DNA of 64,000 bases from an uncultured Aquimarina sp. (GTDB lineage: Bacteria; Bacteroidota; Bacteroidia; Flavobacteriales; Flavobacteriaceae): NCBI GenBank assembly GCA_947496555.1, contig CANMDH010000026.1, forward strand, positions 1-64,000. The letters are read 5' to 3'. Positions 1-8,144 of the stretch are shown piece after piece (the first letter of the stretch is position 1; every line of letters begins with the position of its first letter). The notes beneath the pieces are model-generated. The model made no database searches and was not told the origin of the DNA. It was given only the letters and a program-made list of their open reading frames with translations. The position numbers and the translations under genes are program-made.

Positions 1-1
1 A

Positions 2-337
2 GCTACGACAACCGCCACAGTGACCGTGGAAGCGGCCGGCAATTGCGAGTCAGAGCCAAAGCCTGTCGCAGATTTCACTAGAGGGTTTTCCCCCAACGGA
101 GATGGTATTGCTGATACCCTGGTGATTGAAGGCCTTGAAGACTATAAGAACAACGTGGTGAAGATATATGACCTGAGCCAACGTTTGGTGTTCAGTGCCC
201 ATTATGGCGGACCCAGCGATGGTTGGGACGCTACCCATAAAGGTAGCATGGTACCCGTGGGCGCCTATGTATGTGTGATCGACTACAACGAACCGGGGCT
301 GCGCCACGAGGCAAAAATGATATATGTTAATTATTGA
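2..337 (+). CDS. C-terminal end of a large secreted protein with gliding-motility-associated (CHU_C) sorting domain, partial
   Basis: The reading frame is open to the left edge, so the 5' part of the gene lies outside the window and the GTG at 20 is probably not the real start. The visible residues end in a type-B T9SS sorting domain: FSPNGDGIADTL, then KIYDLSQRLVF, then a Gly/Trp-rich strand (GWDATHKG) and VPVGAYVCVIDY. This is the CHU_C / gliding motility-associated C-terminal pattern. Such domains direct export through the type IX secretion system to the cell surface or medium. The cargo domains cannot be seen. Codon GC content is higher here than in the following genes. Confidence 0.85.
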   Translation, partial: ATTTATVTVEAAGNCESEPKPVADFTRGFSPNGDGIADTLVIEGLEDYKNNVVKIYDLSQRLVFSAHYGGPSDGWDATHKGSMVPVGAYVCVIDYNEPGLRHEAKMIYVNY

Positions 338-522
338 TGTTTTCGCTTCTCTAACGGTTGACAGTAACCAACAAGAAAAGTAAAGAGGTTTTTAAAAAGA
401 AAATAGACGTTTTCACCAGATATACATCAAAAAATAATTGAGTTTGCTAAACTTGAAAAAAATACAAGCTGACCTCTTGTAGTTATACAACAAGCTTGAA
501 TATTTATATATCTATATGTCAA

Positions 523-552
523 AAAAGGAGCATCAATTAAAATGCTCCTTTT
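523..552. terminator. Bidirectional hairpin terminator after the left ABM gene
   Basis: AAAAGGAGCAT and ATGCTCCTTTT form a perfect 11-bp stem around an 8-base loop, with A-rich and T-rich flanks. It lies just downstream of the minus-strand ABM gene. The identical hairpin follows the second ABM copy at 10650-10679. Confidence 0.8.
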
Positions 553-571
553 CTAATTATGGTAAAAGCTA

Positions 572-1288
572 TTATTTCGAAGCCAAAATATCTACTTTTT
601 GAATAGCTGTGGCTTTAAAGTCGTTCAGCATAATAGGAGCATTTTCCATAAGTGCAGCGGCTACTTTACCGGTTAGATGGGCCTCCCTTCCGGAGTCATT
701 GGCAAAAGTGTCAAATATAGCATACGTTGTATCGTCTAATTTAAGAGCATACCATGCTAATGTCTCGGGCTCGTCGCCTACCAGTTGCTTTCCAGTTTGA
801 AGGAAATTTTCTACAGCCTCAGATTTTCCTGTTTTAACATTCATAATAACCAATAACCCTTTTTTTTGAGTTCCGGGTTTATGGTTAGAAGCAATCACAT
901 TAACCGGCCGAATACTCACTTTTATATCAAAACTTTCCAATAAATTATCAGCATGAGCTAATAATGCTATTGCAACCTCACCTGTTAAATGCTCTTGTCT
1001 ACCTGCTTCAACCTCAAAAGTATCATATATACCAAAAGTACTGTCGTCTATCTGCAAAGCAAACCAGGATACCGTTTCAGGCTCTTGAAGTACTAGTGGT
1101 AATCCACTAAGTAAAAAATCTTTAACTTCCTTTTCTTTACCAGCTTTGGCTTTCATTGTAACTAATAGTCCAATTGTTTCTTTCTTTCTGTGTTTCATAA
1201 TAGTATTGTGTTTTGATTTAGAAAATAGTTGAATTGAAAATCCCAGAATTAAGACCAGGATCATTACTTTACTTTTAATAGCATTCAT
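572..1288 (-). CDS. Secreted protein with two antibiotic biosynthesis monooxygenase (ABM) domains, copy 1
   Basis: The 238-residue protein has a hydrophobic export segment at the N-terminus (residues 8-23), then two tandem dimeric alpha/beta-barrel ABM-like domains at about 38-125 and 140-230. Each carries the same set of landmarks: GLLV.M..K.GK, a PETVSWFALQID or PETLAWYALKLD strand, GIYDTFE or AIFDTFA, and GR..HLTG. ABM domains occur in quinol monooxygenases and in small stress enzymes that act on quinones or reactive oxygen. A fused pair mimics the usual homodimer. The substrate is unknown. A close paralogue is at 10699-11418, where it is convergent with an AraC regulator; here the regulator is reduced to a tail. 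Confidence 0.8.
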   Translation of the reverse strand: MNAIKSKVMILVLILGFSIQLFSKSKHNTIMKHRKKETIGLLVTMKAKAGKEKEVKDFLLSGLPLVLQEPETVSWFALQIDDSTFGIYDTFEVEAGRQEHLTGEVAIALLAHADNLLESFDIKVSIRPVNVIASNHKPGTQKKGLLVIMNVKTGKSEAVENFLQTGKQLVGDEPETLAWYALKLDDTTYAIFDTFANDSGREAHLTGKVAAALMENAPIMLNDFKATAIQKVDILASK

Positions 1289-1818
1289 GTTTTCAATAAT
1301 TTATCATTTTGTTACTGTGCAAATTTGTAACTAGTCTAAAGATTGTGGAATGGACATCTGTAATTTATACATGGACGATTTTACAAAAACAACACGCATA
1401 CGTAGTGCAGGTGATCCCAAAACCTATCTACCAAAGAGTCGCTGTGGTGCATAAAAAAACTGATGTAATTAAACCTAGATTCATAGACATTTTGAACTGT
1501 GGTATAGAGTTCTAACCCTTAAACAGAGTCAGCACTTAACTAAAAAATGCCTAGTAAAATTTTGTCTAAAAAATGAAATGAAGCAAGCGTTAACAAACTA
1601 AGACCAGACGGGGCCATCGAGGCATCAGAAGCAAGGCTATTTCATTTTATGAACAAAGAAACAAAACCACTTTTTGCCCTGGGCTTTGGTCATACATGTT
1701 TTTAGTCAACAAGCTAAACCCCAGGAGAGAGTCTCAATTAAAAATATATCAAGGCTTTCAATTTCAAATTATTTCAACCCTAACGTATAATAAAATGACT
1801 CAAAAAATAATTTTGTAA

Positions 1819-1875
1819 AGTCCCATAAAAATCCTTTTCAGTCCCAGTTTCAATTCATTTCAGCACTTTATTTAT
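1819..1875 (+). promoter_or_regulatory. Regulatory block A (two AGTCCCA boxes 21 bp apart, then TTTCAGCACTTT)
   Basis: AGTCCCA occurs at 1819 and 1840, exactly two helical turns apart, and TCAGCACTTT starts at 1860. The spacing is the same in the duplicate block upstream of 11721 (boxes at 11608, 11629 and 11649). The second and third boxes also occur with the same spacing at 5807-5834, a region outside the duplication. The arrangement suggests an operator read by a regulator that binds direct repeats. It precedes the surface-protein gene at 2072. The regulator is not known. Confidence 0.55.
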
Positions 1876-2071
1876 CAAATCTGCAAAATAAGTGGAATTT
1901 TCGTTTTCAAATAAATACCAATACCAACAGGCAGATAGTTGATTTATTCATATATAGTGCAAGTTTTTCTGATAACGATAATGTTTTGACATCAATTATT
2001 GGATATTTTCCTGTATGGTTATTTTTTGTTTTAGAAAGCTTTTTAAAAATGGATAAAAATAAACCCATCAA

Positions 2072-3154
2072 ATGAGAAAACAATTAGAATTAATAATGCC
2101 TATCATCTTTATAGTATTGGCAGTTCTTACAGGTTATGGCCAAAATGTAGGGGACGAATTTAGCTTTGATGGCATCAAATATAGAATTACTTCTAAAAAC
2201 CCCAATTCGGTAGAGGTTATGGGGCTGTCTGGAGGCATTAGGACTTCATGGTCCCCCAACTTGACAATCCTCAAAAATATCTTTTTTAAAAATCAAATCT
2301 ATGACGTTACCGCTATTGGAGAAGATGCTTTTAATCGTCGTGACCAGGTCTCCCTAGAAGTTTCTACGGACAAGTTGACCGAGATCACCTTCGAAAGTCC
2401 AAGCAATGTGACAGTTATCGGGGCTAGTGCTTTTGCCTATAATCGATTGACAGAGGTAACCCTACCCGAAAGTGTAATCAGTATTGATAGATATGCTTTT
2501 TACGATAACAGATTGACTGGTGTGACCATACCTAATAGTGTGACCAGTATTGGCCGGTATGCTTTTGCCTATAACCGATTAGCCAGGGTAACCATATCCA
2601 AAAATGTGACCAGTTTTGGCATGTATGCTTTTTGGGACAACGATTTGACCAAGATCATCATACCTGCCTCGGTGACCTATACAGGGAATTCGACTTTTGC
2701 GAACAACCCAAACTTAGCCACGGTAGAGGTAAAACCCACCGATCCACCAACACTCCATACAGCTACCTTTCTAGATTTGAATGGCACCGATCTTCGCAAC
2801 CAAATAAACCTTATAGTGCCTCTTGGGAGAATACAAGCTTATTTGGATAATGGATGGACGGGGTTTAAATCCATATCCGACGGTAGCAGGTTGGCCATAG
2901 GCGGACTCAAAAAGGACAGCTTTATCATCTATCCCAACCCAGCAATGGATAAGGGGGGGGCTATTAATCTGGGTCTAGGGCAAGAATTAAAACAAGTAAA
3001 CATCTATTCTATCGATACTATCGTCGGGACTTATTTGCACTCGGAAAACAGACTAGAAATAAACATTGATCGTCTATCCAAAGGGATGTACTTATTTGAA
3101 ATCGTGACAAAAACAGACAGATCTATTGAGAAAATAGTGATTGCAGATAGGTAG
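2072..3154 (+). CDS. Secreted BspA-type leucine-rich-repeat protein with T9SS type A sorting domain
   Basis: The 360-residue protein has a signal peptide (cleavage near GYGQ, residue 24). BspA/LRR_5-type repeats follow at about 100-225, each built as VTSIGRYAFAYNRLTRVTIP with small changes. A linker precedes a C-terminal T9SS type A domain of about 75 residues, with FIIYPNPA at its start and GMYLFEI and EKIVI near its end. Such proteins are exported by T9SS and anchored at the surface, where LRR_5 repeats mediate adhesion or protein binding. The promoter region is shared with the FG-GAP-like gene at 11721, although the two proteins are unrelated. Confidence 0.88.
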   Translation: MRKQLELIMPIIFIVLAVLTGYGQNVGDEFSFDGIKYRITSKNPNSVEVMGLSGGIRTSWSPNLTILKNIFFKNQIYDVTAIGEDAFNRRDQVSLEVSTDKLTEITFESPSNVTVIGASAFAYNRLTEVTLPESVISIDRYAFYDNRLTGVTIPNSVTSIGRYAFAYNRLARVTISKNVTSFGMYAFWDNDLTKIIIPASVTYTGNSTFANNPNLATVEVKPTDPPTLHTATFLDLNGTDLRNQINLIVPLGRIQAYLDNGWTGFKSISDGSRLAIGGLKKDSFIIYPNPAMDKGGAINLGLGQELKQVNIYSIDTIVGTYLHSENRLEINIDRLSKGMYLFEIVTKTDRSIEKIVIADR

Positions 3155-3484
3155 AATATTATTTGTAATAACAAGAAAAGAATAAAGAGGTTTTTCAAGA
3201 ATTGGGTGATGGATTTAGTAAACCCTAGAAACAGGACGGATAATTGTTCAAGGACTGAGCAGTTGTTTAAATCAGTCTAAAACGCCAATAGATGAACCGA
3301 TCCCAAAAACACTGTGAAACTAAACTATTGTTTTAGTCCTCACTTGCTTTTTTTTGCAATTCAGCCTTTTTTGATCCAAATAATTGCTTCTGGCGCTGTT
3401 TGGTTTTTTGTAAAGTTTATTAAATAATAAAGAACTCAAAATGTAATTCAATGCAAATCTGTGTTATTAGAAAATAAAGTAGCA
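3155..3484. other. Intergenic, with a 3'-flank motif shared with the gene ending at 337
   Basis: ACAAGAAAAG followed by (AA)TAAAGAGGTTTTT lies at 3171-3195. It also lies at 371-393, in both cases just after the stop codon of a gene with a T9SS sorting domain. No convincing hairpin or gene is visible in the rest of the stretch, which is A/T rich. Confidence 0.4.
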
Positions 3485-3655
3485 ATGGAAAAAAAGACAT
3501 TACCAAAATATTATATGAACGAAAGAAGTATCCGGGAAACCAAAAGAACTGGAAAACAACATATGATGGAGCGTTTGCAAAATGGGAACTCGGTACTGGT
3601 GGTGGTTACGAACTATGTTCCATTGACATTTGCCAGATCTCTAAATGACCGCTAA
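3485..3655 (+). CDS. Small hypothetical protein, uncertain
   Basis: This is a 56-codon frame from ATG 3485; an upstream TTG at 3461 would add 8 residues. The product is basic and begins MEKKTLPKYYMNERS. It contains a hydrophobic stretch, VLVVVTNYVPLTF, near the end. I recognise no family. It sits 4 bases before the small membrane-protein frame at 3660, which gives weak support for a two-gene unit. It may instead be a random frame or a remnant. Confidence 0.25.
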   Translation: MEKKTLPKYYMNERSIRETKRTGKQHMMERLQNGNSVLVVVTNYVPLTFARSLNDR

Positions 3656-3659
3656 CATC

Positions 3660-3821
3660 ATGGAAAACCTGAGCCAAAATGTTCTATCCCCCGGTATTTT
3701 TATAATTCTAATGATATTAATAATTATAGCTGTGTCGGCATTGATAAGTTGGAATATAAAATGGGTAATCGAACAATTTATCAGTATTTTTAAAAAAGAT
3801 AAAAGAGACGTTGAGCAATAA
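3660..3821 (+). CDS. Small single-pass membrane protein, hypothetical
   Basis: This is a 53-codon frame from ATG 3660. The N-terminus is polar, residues 11-31 form one strongly hydrophobic segment (from PGIFIIL to SALIS), and the tail is basic to acidic and ends KKDKRDVEQ. The composition is that of a real small inner-membrane protein rather than a random frame. It lies directly after the small frame ending at 3655. No function can be assigned. Confidence 0.4.
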   Translation: MENLSQNVLSPGIFIILMILIIIAVSALISWNIKWVIEQFISIFKKDKRDVEQ

Positions 3822-4297
3822 GTATGTAAGCGAATAAGTTACCAAGAGAACCCTAATATAATATGTAACTTTTGAATTTTTAACGTATGAGCGGCAGTTG
3901 TAATACCTTGTAAAACAGACGAATAAGATTTAATCATGAAAATGAGTGATTGGATTTTTTGTTTAATGAAGCTTTACAGTGTAGTTTTAGAAGATATATT
4001 CAACTAAAAAAAGACAACCCAACCAATAAAGTTGGGATTGGGTTTTATTGAGCAACAAATTCAATACAGGGTCATCAAAGATAATTCTGTTGCCTTGACA
4101 AAAAGGGTCTTGAATTAAAAATACTTTAAATAATTGAAAACCAGTAAAATAAATTTTGTTGGTTTTTTTGTTCCTATTTAAAACCACATACAAATATGTA
4201 CTATAATGATGTCCTGCTTTTTCTAATTAGGAATTCATAAATTACGTTCGTATTTGACTTTCATGGGATTTGACTTTCTCAAAAAGGATTATATAGC
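3822..4297. other. Intergenic stretch without a supported gene
   Basis: A G/C-containing imperfect hairpin near 4015-4050 pairs AACCCAA with TTGGGTT and could be a terminator. A frame of 68 codons on the minus strand (3987-4193) has biased A/T-rich composition, no homology that I can recognise and no supportive context. I see nothing else. Confidence 0.4.
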
Positions 4298-4534
4298 CTA
4301 ATGCTTGTAAAATCCAAACTCAAAACCCACTGGTTCTGCATATACAAAACTTTGTATTGTGTTATCATAGCGTATTGGGGCTTCTAACTCTTTCATGGTA
4401 TTGAGCACACGATACAAGGTGGTTTTTGATATCCCTAAACGACTTGCAAATTGTTTAGGACTTCCTGTGGCTTGCATACGAATAAGCATATCCATTCTTG
4501 CTATTAGTCCTAGTTGTTGTTGTATATTATTCAT
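4298..4534 (-). CDS. Small helix-turn-helix DNA-binding protein
   Basis: The 78-residue protein is almost entirely one winged-helix-like HTH domain. Helices lie around LGLIARMDMLIRMQ and SPKQFASRLGISKTTLYRVLNTMKEL, followed by an APIRYDNTIQSFVYAEP wing. It resembles the compact HTH_11/DeoR-like regulators common in Bacteroidota. There is no effector domain, so it would act as a simple repressor or activator or with a partner. Its target is not evident; nothing adjacent is co-directional within 600 bases. Confidence 0.65.
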   Translation of the reverse strand: MNNIQQQLGLIARMDMLIRMQATGSPKQFASRLGISKTTLYRVLNTMKELEAPIRYDNTIQSFVYAEPVGFEFGFYKH

Positions 4535-5160
4535 TGCTTTTTCCCTTTAATTATTATTAGTAATTATTGTATCTTTTAGCAATGTATGACGATGTGTTTA
4601 GGTGTTTGGATATCAGGTTTTGGGTATCCGTTATTAAGAGTGCGCATATAGGAGTTGTAGGAAGAACTACATTTCTTCAAGTATTGAATTATTAACTTCT
4701 AAATTCTGATTCCTGACAGTAAATCGGAGCTTATGACCTTATCTTTGATATGGGCCAAAGCAAATACCTTTACTACTATTGCACTATGGTGTTGTTTTAG
4801 TTACTAGTTGATGATTAATTGTTTTTTGTATATTATTTTTTAAAATTTTAATTGGCTTTATCAAAAATTCATTCTGACGAGTTAAAATTTAGAACTTTGC
4901 GACTATACTATGAGCCGTTTTAACCTTCTGGAGGGCCATTTTGACGAAGTGTTAGACTTTGATAGACTAAAATTGAGACCATCTTGCCTAACTTTTAACT
5001 TCTTAGGTCTAATGTTAGACCTTTAAGGCTCAATTTTTAACTTCAGGGGGCTATATCTGAGCGTGCTGAACCTAATAGAAGGCCTTTTTGGCCCAACAGA
5101 AGGTATTATTAATAAAAATGATTAATTAACTAACACCAATAAATGTCAAAACCAACACTA
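4535..5160. other. Intergenic stretch of 626 bases, no gene; small palindrome
   Basis: No supported frame is seen on either strand. An exact palindromic hairpin (AGGTCTAA-TG-TTAGACCT) lies at 5005-5022. Around it, repeated words of the type TTAGAC/TTAACTT occur between 4950 and 5045. The stretch may be decayed mobile DNA. Confidence 0.35.
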
Positions 5161-5535
5161 TTATGTATTTTCTTCTGCCTTTGGCTGATTCTTAGTGAGA
5201 TTAAAGAATTGTTTAAGTTCGACTACTTTTTCTGTAAATCCTGGTTTTCCTGCTCCTTTACTATATTGTGAATAGGCATAGTCATTAAGTGCATCCTGGT
5301 AGTTGTCATGATCATGTAGCATTTTGGCACTTTCAAGGCGATAAGCGACACTCTCAATGCGACCCAATAAATGCTCGGCAAACCCACTGGCTTTACAACC
5401 ACTTTCAAATTCCTGCCAATCTACATCAGGTGAACTTAGACCTGCATTATGCCTATGATAATCCCAAACCTTTTCATGGGTTAATTGATTTTGAATGATG
5501 TCTCTCATATTTTTAAAATATTTTTTGGTATTCAA
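5161..5535 (-). CDS. Hypothetical protein, 124 residues
   Basis: I do not recognise the family. The protein is soluble, charged and mainly helical by composition. It contains the segments VWDYHRHNAGL, DVDWQEFESGCKASGFAEHLLGR and ALNDYAYSQYSKGAGKPGF. There is no signal peptide or membrane segment. It is divergent from the LuxR-like pair at 5902. The intergenic region carries two outward-facing copies of the GTCCCAC regulatory element, one about 65 bases before this start, which suggests co-regulation with the divergent operon. Confidence 0.55.
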   Translation of the reverse strand: MNTKKYFKNMRDIIQNQLTHEKVWDYHRHNAGLSSPDVDWQEFESGCKASGFAEHLLGRIESVAYRLESAKMLHDHDNYQDALNDYAYSQYSKGAGKPGFTEKVVELKQFFNLTKNQPKAEENT

Positions 5536-5600
5536 GTCCTCATTAATATATTCTTTTAGTAAAGAAAACTAGGTTAATCTGAAAAATCAAAAAAATGTAA

Positions 5601-5828
5601 CGAAGCTCATAAAAAGTGGGACGAAACATCTGATATTCAGGACAAAAGTGAAGTGCGTGTTTATGGTGTCAAGGTGAGGTAAGACCGTTATCATGATTTT
5701 TTGGTATTAAAACGTGGTTTTGGTAATAATTTCCTTACTAGGCGTATTGAAACTATTTCAAACGTTATTATTGGCAACTTTTATAATCACATTTCAACCT
5801 TTCTTCGTCCCACTTTAAAACAGTTTCG
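5601..5828. promoter_or_regulatory. Divergent pair of outward-facing GTCCCAC elements (25-base imperfect inverted repeat)
   Basis: The segment 5601-5625 (CGAA.CT, a variable stretch, then AAAGTGGGACGAA) is the imperfect inverse of 5804-5828. The innermost 13 bases match exactly. Read outward, each arm gives TTCGTCCCACTTT then, 10-12 bases on, a TTCG or AGC box. The right arm continues into CGGCACTTTTTTT, matching blocks A and B in spacing. The arms point at the divergent genes starting at 5535 and 5902. An alternative reading is the terminal inverted repeats of a short non-autonomous element of about 230 bases. Confidence 0.5.
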
Positions 5829-5901
5829 GCACTTTTTTTAGAATACTTTAGATCAAGAATTGATATTTGATATACTACAGAGTTCAAGAAAAAAATAAAC
5901 T

Positions 5902-6282
5902 ATGGAGGGTAATTTAATCACATTATCAAATAGGGAAAAGTACTTTTTGAGATTATCTGTTCTTAATGCCGATGATCAATATATTGCAGATTTCCTCTCA
6001 CTTAGAAAGGAGGATTTGAGTTATATAAGAGGTACACTAAAAAGGAAATTTAAGACCAAAAATTGGGCAGCTTTAATCCAACAAGCATTTGAACTTGGCA
6101 TACTAAAAAAACAGGATTATGTGGATTCAACCGTGGAAAAAATAGCATTAGGGTATGCCTCAAAAATTATAAAAGATTTTAAAAACATATCATATGGATA
6201 TAAAGTTACTCGGGATACCTTGCTTGATTTCGATAATACAGTAACATCTACTTTAAAACATTTGATAATTACTTCAAAATGA
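5902..6282 (+). CDS. LuxR/GerE-like HTH protein, first of a translationally coupled pair
   Basis: The 126-residue protein has an N-terminal LuxR_C-like HTH at about residues 6-70: LSNREKYFLRLS, then DQYIADFLSLRKEDLSYIRGTLKRKFKTKNWAALIQQA, as in the C-terminal domains of NarL-type regulators. A short helical tail follows. No receiver domain is present. The stop codon overlaps the ATG of the next gene (ATGATG context), so the two are probably co-translated. It lies downstream of the GTCCCAC element. Its role is inferred to be transcriptional regulation; the target is unknown. Confidence 0.6.
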   Translation: MEGNLITLSNREKYFLRLSVLNADDQYIADFLSLRKEDLSYIRGTLKRKFKTKNWAALIQQAFELGILKKQDYVDSTVEKIALGYASKIIKDFKNISYGYKVTRDTLLDFDNTVTSTLKHLIITSK

Positions 6283-6671
6283 TGTATACGCTATCAAAAC
6301 TACTTAATGATAAGGAATTAATCTATTTGAGTTTAATGTATCAAGGATTAGATAAAGAAGCTATATCCAAAGAATTGCAGTTTAATGATAATAGAAAGCA
6401 TAGCTATATGAAAAAACGGATTTTTGATAAACTTTCTGTTCATAATTGGCATAATGCCTTTAGAAGTGCTTTTAATTTACAACTGCTTGATAGACAGGAT
6501 TTTTTGTTGATTGATATTCAAAAAGAAGCTTCAACGATTTCTACAAAGATCACAAAAATTTTAAACGCTACAGAAATTGATGATAAAGAAAAAGAACTCG
6601 TAATTTATTTAGCCTTGTTATCCTTTCAAATTAAGATTGAATATAGTTACTTGTTTAAAGAGAAGCAATGA
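6279..6671 (+). CDS. LuxR/GerE-like HTH protein, second of the pair
   Basis: The 130-residue protein is a distant paralogue of its upstream neighbour. It has the same layout of an HTH-like N-terminus (LLNDKELIYLSLMYQGLDKEAISKEL, then a recognition-like helix through KKRIFDKL). NWHNAFRSAFNLQLLDRQDF aligns with NWAALIQQAFELGILKKQDY of the first protein. A helical C-terminal half may mediate dimerisation. Either ATG (6279 or 6282) could start it. The pair may act as a heterodimer; this is inference. Confidence 0.55.
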   Translation: MMYTLSKLLNDKELIYLSLMYQGLDKEAISKELQFNDNRKHSYMKKRIFDKLSVHNWHNAFRSAFNLQLLDRQDFLLIDIQKEASTISTKITKILNATEIDDKEKELVIYLALLSFQIKIEYSYLFKEKQ

Positions 6672-6837
6672 TAATGACTAACTCTAAATAATATAATAAA
6701 TAAGAGAATTAGAAGGTTTTTGGTGATTAGATGAACTAAAATTAATCCTATGCGCTATACTGATTTACAGTTAGCGCTTTTTGTTTGGTATTCCTTGAGT
6801 TTTCACTTTTCGAACCCTACTTTTAATCTAAATAATT

Positions 6838-7010
6838 CCCCGACGGCTCTGCCTCGGGGTTTCCGATTAACCTCTCCTTGGGAGAGGTCGGAACTGCCCA
6901 AAAAGGCAGTTCCGGGTGAGGCTAAATACAAAATTTCGGTTTTTGGCCCCGAGGCCAAAATGAAACCGGCGGAATACCCCTATGGCTTGCCTCGGGGATA
7001 GTCCGGTTTC
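6838..7010. repeat. GC-rich intergenic element with five consecutive hairpins
   Basis: Within 173 bases there are: CCCCGA/TCGGGG (6838/6854), CCTCTCC-TTG-GGAGAGG (6871-6887), GGAACTGCC/GGCAGTTCC (6890/6905), TTTTGGCC/GGCCAAAA (6941/6953), and a longer imperfect stem from CCGG through TACCCC to GGGGATA and CCGG (about 6966-7007). GC content is far above the surroundings. The element looks like a REP or MITE-type insertion rather than a gene; an 83-codon frame across it (6750-7001) is spurious. Confidence 0.65.
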
Positions 7011-7173
7011 AAGAATTTTTTTATTACATTAACAAATCACACAAATATTTTAATAATTGTTTAACGAGGCCACTAAAATTTAGATGAAGTGTTTAGCGTT
7101 AAAAATTAAAAGTTGAAGTGTTTGGATCCAACTAAAGACCTTCAATTTATAGCTCGAAAAACCTATATAGAAA

Positions 7174-8043
7174 ATGGAAAAACTCCAGGATGTTCTAACA
7201 AGAACTAAAACAAAAATAGATACAGCTTTTAGAGATATTAAATTTCCCGATACTAATATGCTTGAATCTACTAATGAGGCTATGTACTACATGCTAAATT
7301 TGGGAGATGGGGGAAAAAGAATAAGACCGGCCATTGTTTTTGCAATATCAGAGGGTTTTAATGGTGATAAACAGCAAGCGTTTGAATTTGCCAAAGCAGT
7401 AGAATTTATTCATACCTATACCCTAATTATCGACGATATTCAAGACAATGATGTTATTAGAAGAAATGCACCCACATGTCATATGAAATATGATGTCAAC
7501 ACAGCTACTTTGGCCGCCTCAAGACTCTTTGAAGAGGGACTGTATCCATTTCATAAGTACTGCCAAGACATAGAACTTTTTCGAAAATTAAATGATCAGC
7601 TGCATAAAGGACAATGTGCAGATTTAAATGCTGAATCATGGGCAGAAGATATGGTATCATTAAAACACTTGCAATTTATACACTCGGGTAAAACAAGTGC
7701 TTTAATTCAAATAGCCATTTTAGGTGGATGTATTTCTTGCAAGCTATCAGAACAAAAAATAAATAAACTACTGGATTATGGATATTATTTAGGTCTTGCA
7801 TTTCAAGCAAAAGATGATATCCTTAGTCAAACTGAAACAGCAGAATCATTAGGCAAACCAGCAGGAGAACAAGCAGATGAAAATAAACTAACCTATCCTT
7901 CACTTTTTGGTTCTGTAGAAAATGCTCAAATCGAAGCCAACAAATTATCAGAAAGAGCAATCGCTAACTTAAATGAATTTGAGAACGAAAGTGTTGCCGT
8001 TTTAGAAGAACTTGCAAGATTTACAGTTCAGAGGAAGCGATAA
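7174..8043 (+). CDS. Polyprenyl (probably farnesyl) diphosphate synthase of a terpene locus
   Basis: The 289-residue trans-isoprenyl diphosphate synthase has GGKRIRPA at about 50 (substrate binding), the first Asp-rich motif DDIQD in LIIDDIQDND, then RRNAPTCH, the HSGKTSALI region, and a second Asp-rich motif FQAKDDILS. The second motif ends in Ser where DDxxD is usual. The LAGD segment after the first motif is replaced by LAASRLFEEG. The enzyme would condense IPP with an allylic diphosphate. Because the next gene resembles a drimenol synthase, farnesyl diphosphate is the likely product (inference). It is the first gene of a collinear set of three. Confidence 0.85.
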   Translation: MEKLQDVLTRTKTKIDTAFRDIKFPDTNMLESTNEAMYYMLNLGDGGKRIRPAIVFAISEGFNGDKQQAFEFAKAVEFIHTYTLIIDDIQDNDVIRRNAPTCHMKYDVNTATLAASRLFEEGLYPFHKYCQDIELFRKLNDQLHKGQCADLNAESWAEDMVSLKHLQFIHSGKTSALIQIAILGGCISCKLSEQKINKLLDYGYYLGLAFQAKDDILSQTETAESLGKPAGEQADENKLTYPSLFGSVENAQIEANKLSERAIANLNEFENESVAVLEELARFTVQRKR

Positions 8044-8144
8044 TACCATCTCGAAAGTAAACACACATCTTACCTAATTGTTTGCTAGAACAAAAAGCTA
8101 AGGTGGATTTCTCGTCATATGTTTCACCAATAAATCAAAATAAC

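Larger units (their letters stand above)
438..1905. repeat. Left copy of a segmental duplication (AraC tail, ABM gene, promoter)
   Basis: This segment repeats 10565-11700. Shared parts, in order, are: the last codons of the AraC gene (here only a remnant reading EFAKLEKNTS-stop, against GFAKLEKNAS-stop in the intact gene), the same terminator hairpin, the whole double-ABM gene on the minus strand, its upstream region, and the regulatory block at about 1817-1890. About 390 bases in the left copy (roughly 1400-1790) have no counterpart on the right. Because the left copy carries an orphan AraC tail, I infer that it derives from the right-hand locus. Confidence 0.85.

Noticed and set aside
1309-1515. 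68-codon frame on the plus strand
   Set aside because: It lies in the duplicated upstream region; the corresponding frame is not kept in the second copy.
3987-4193. 68-codon frame on the minus strand
   Set aside because: It overlaps a probable hairpin, has A/T-biased composition and shows no domain or context support.
6750-7001. 83-codon open frame
   Set aside because: It is mostly the GC-rich hairpin element; the translation is rich in Pro/Gly/Arg from palindromic sequence and has no family resemblance.
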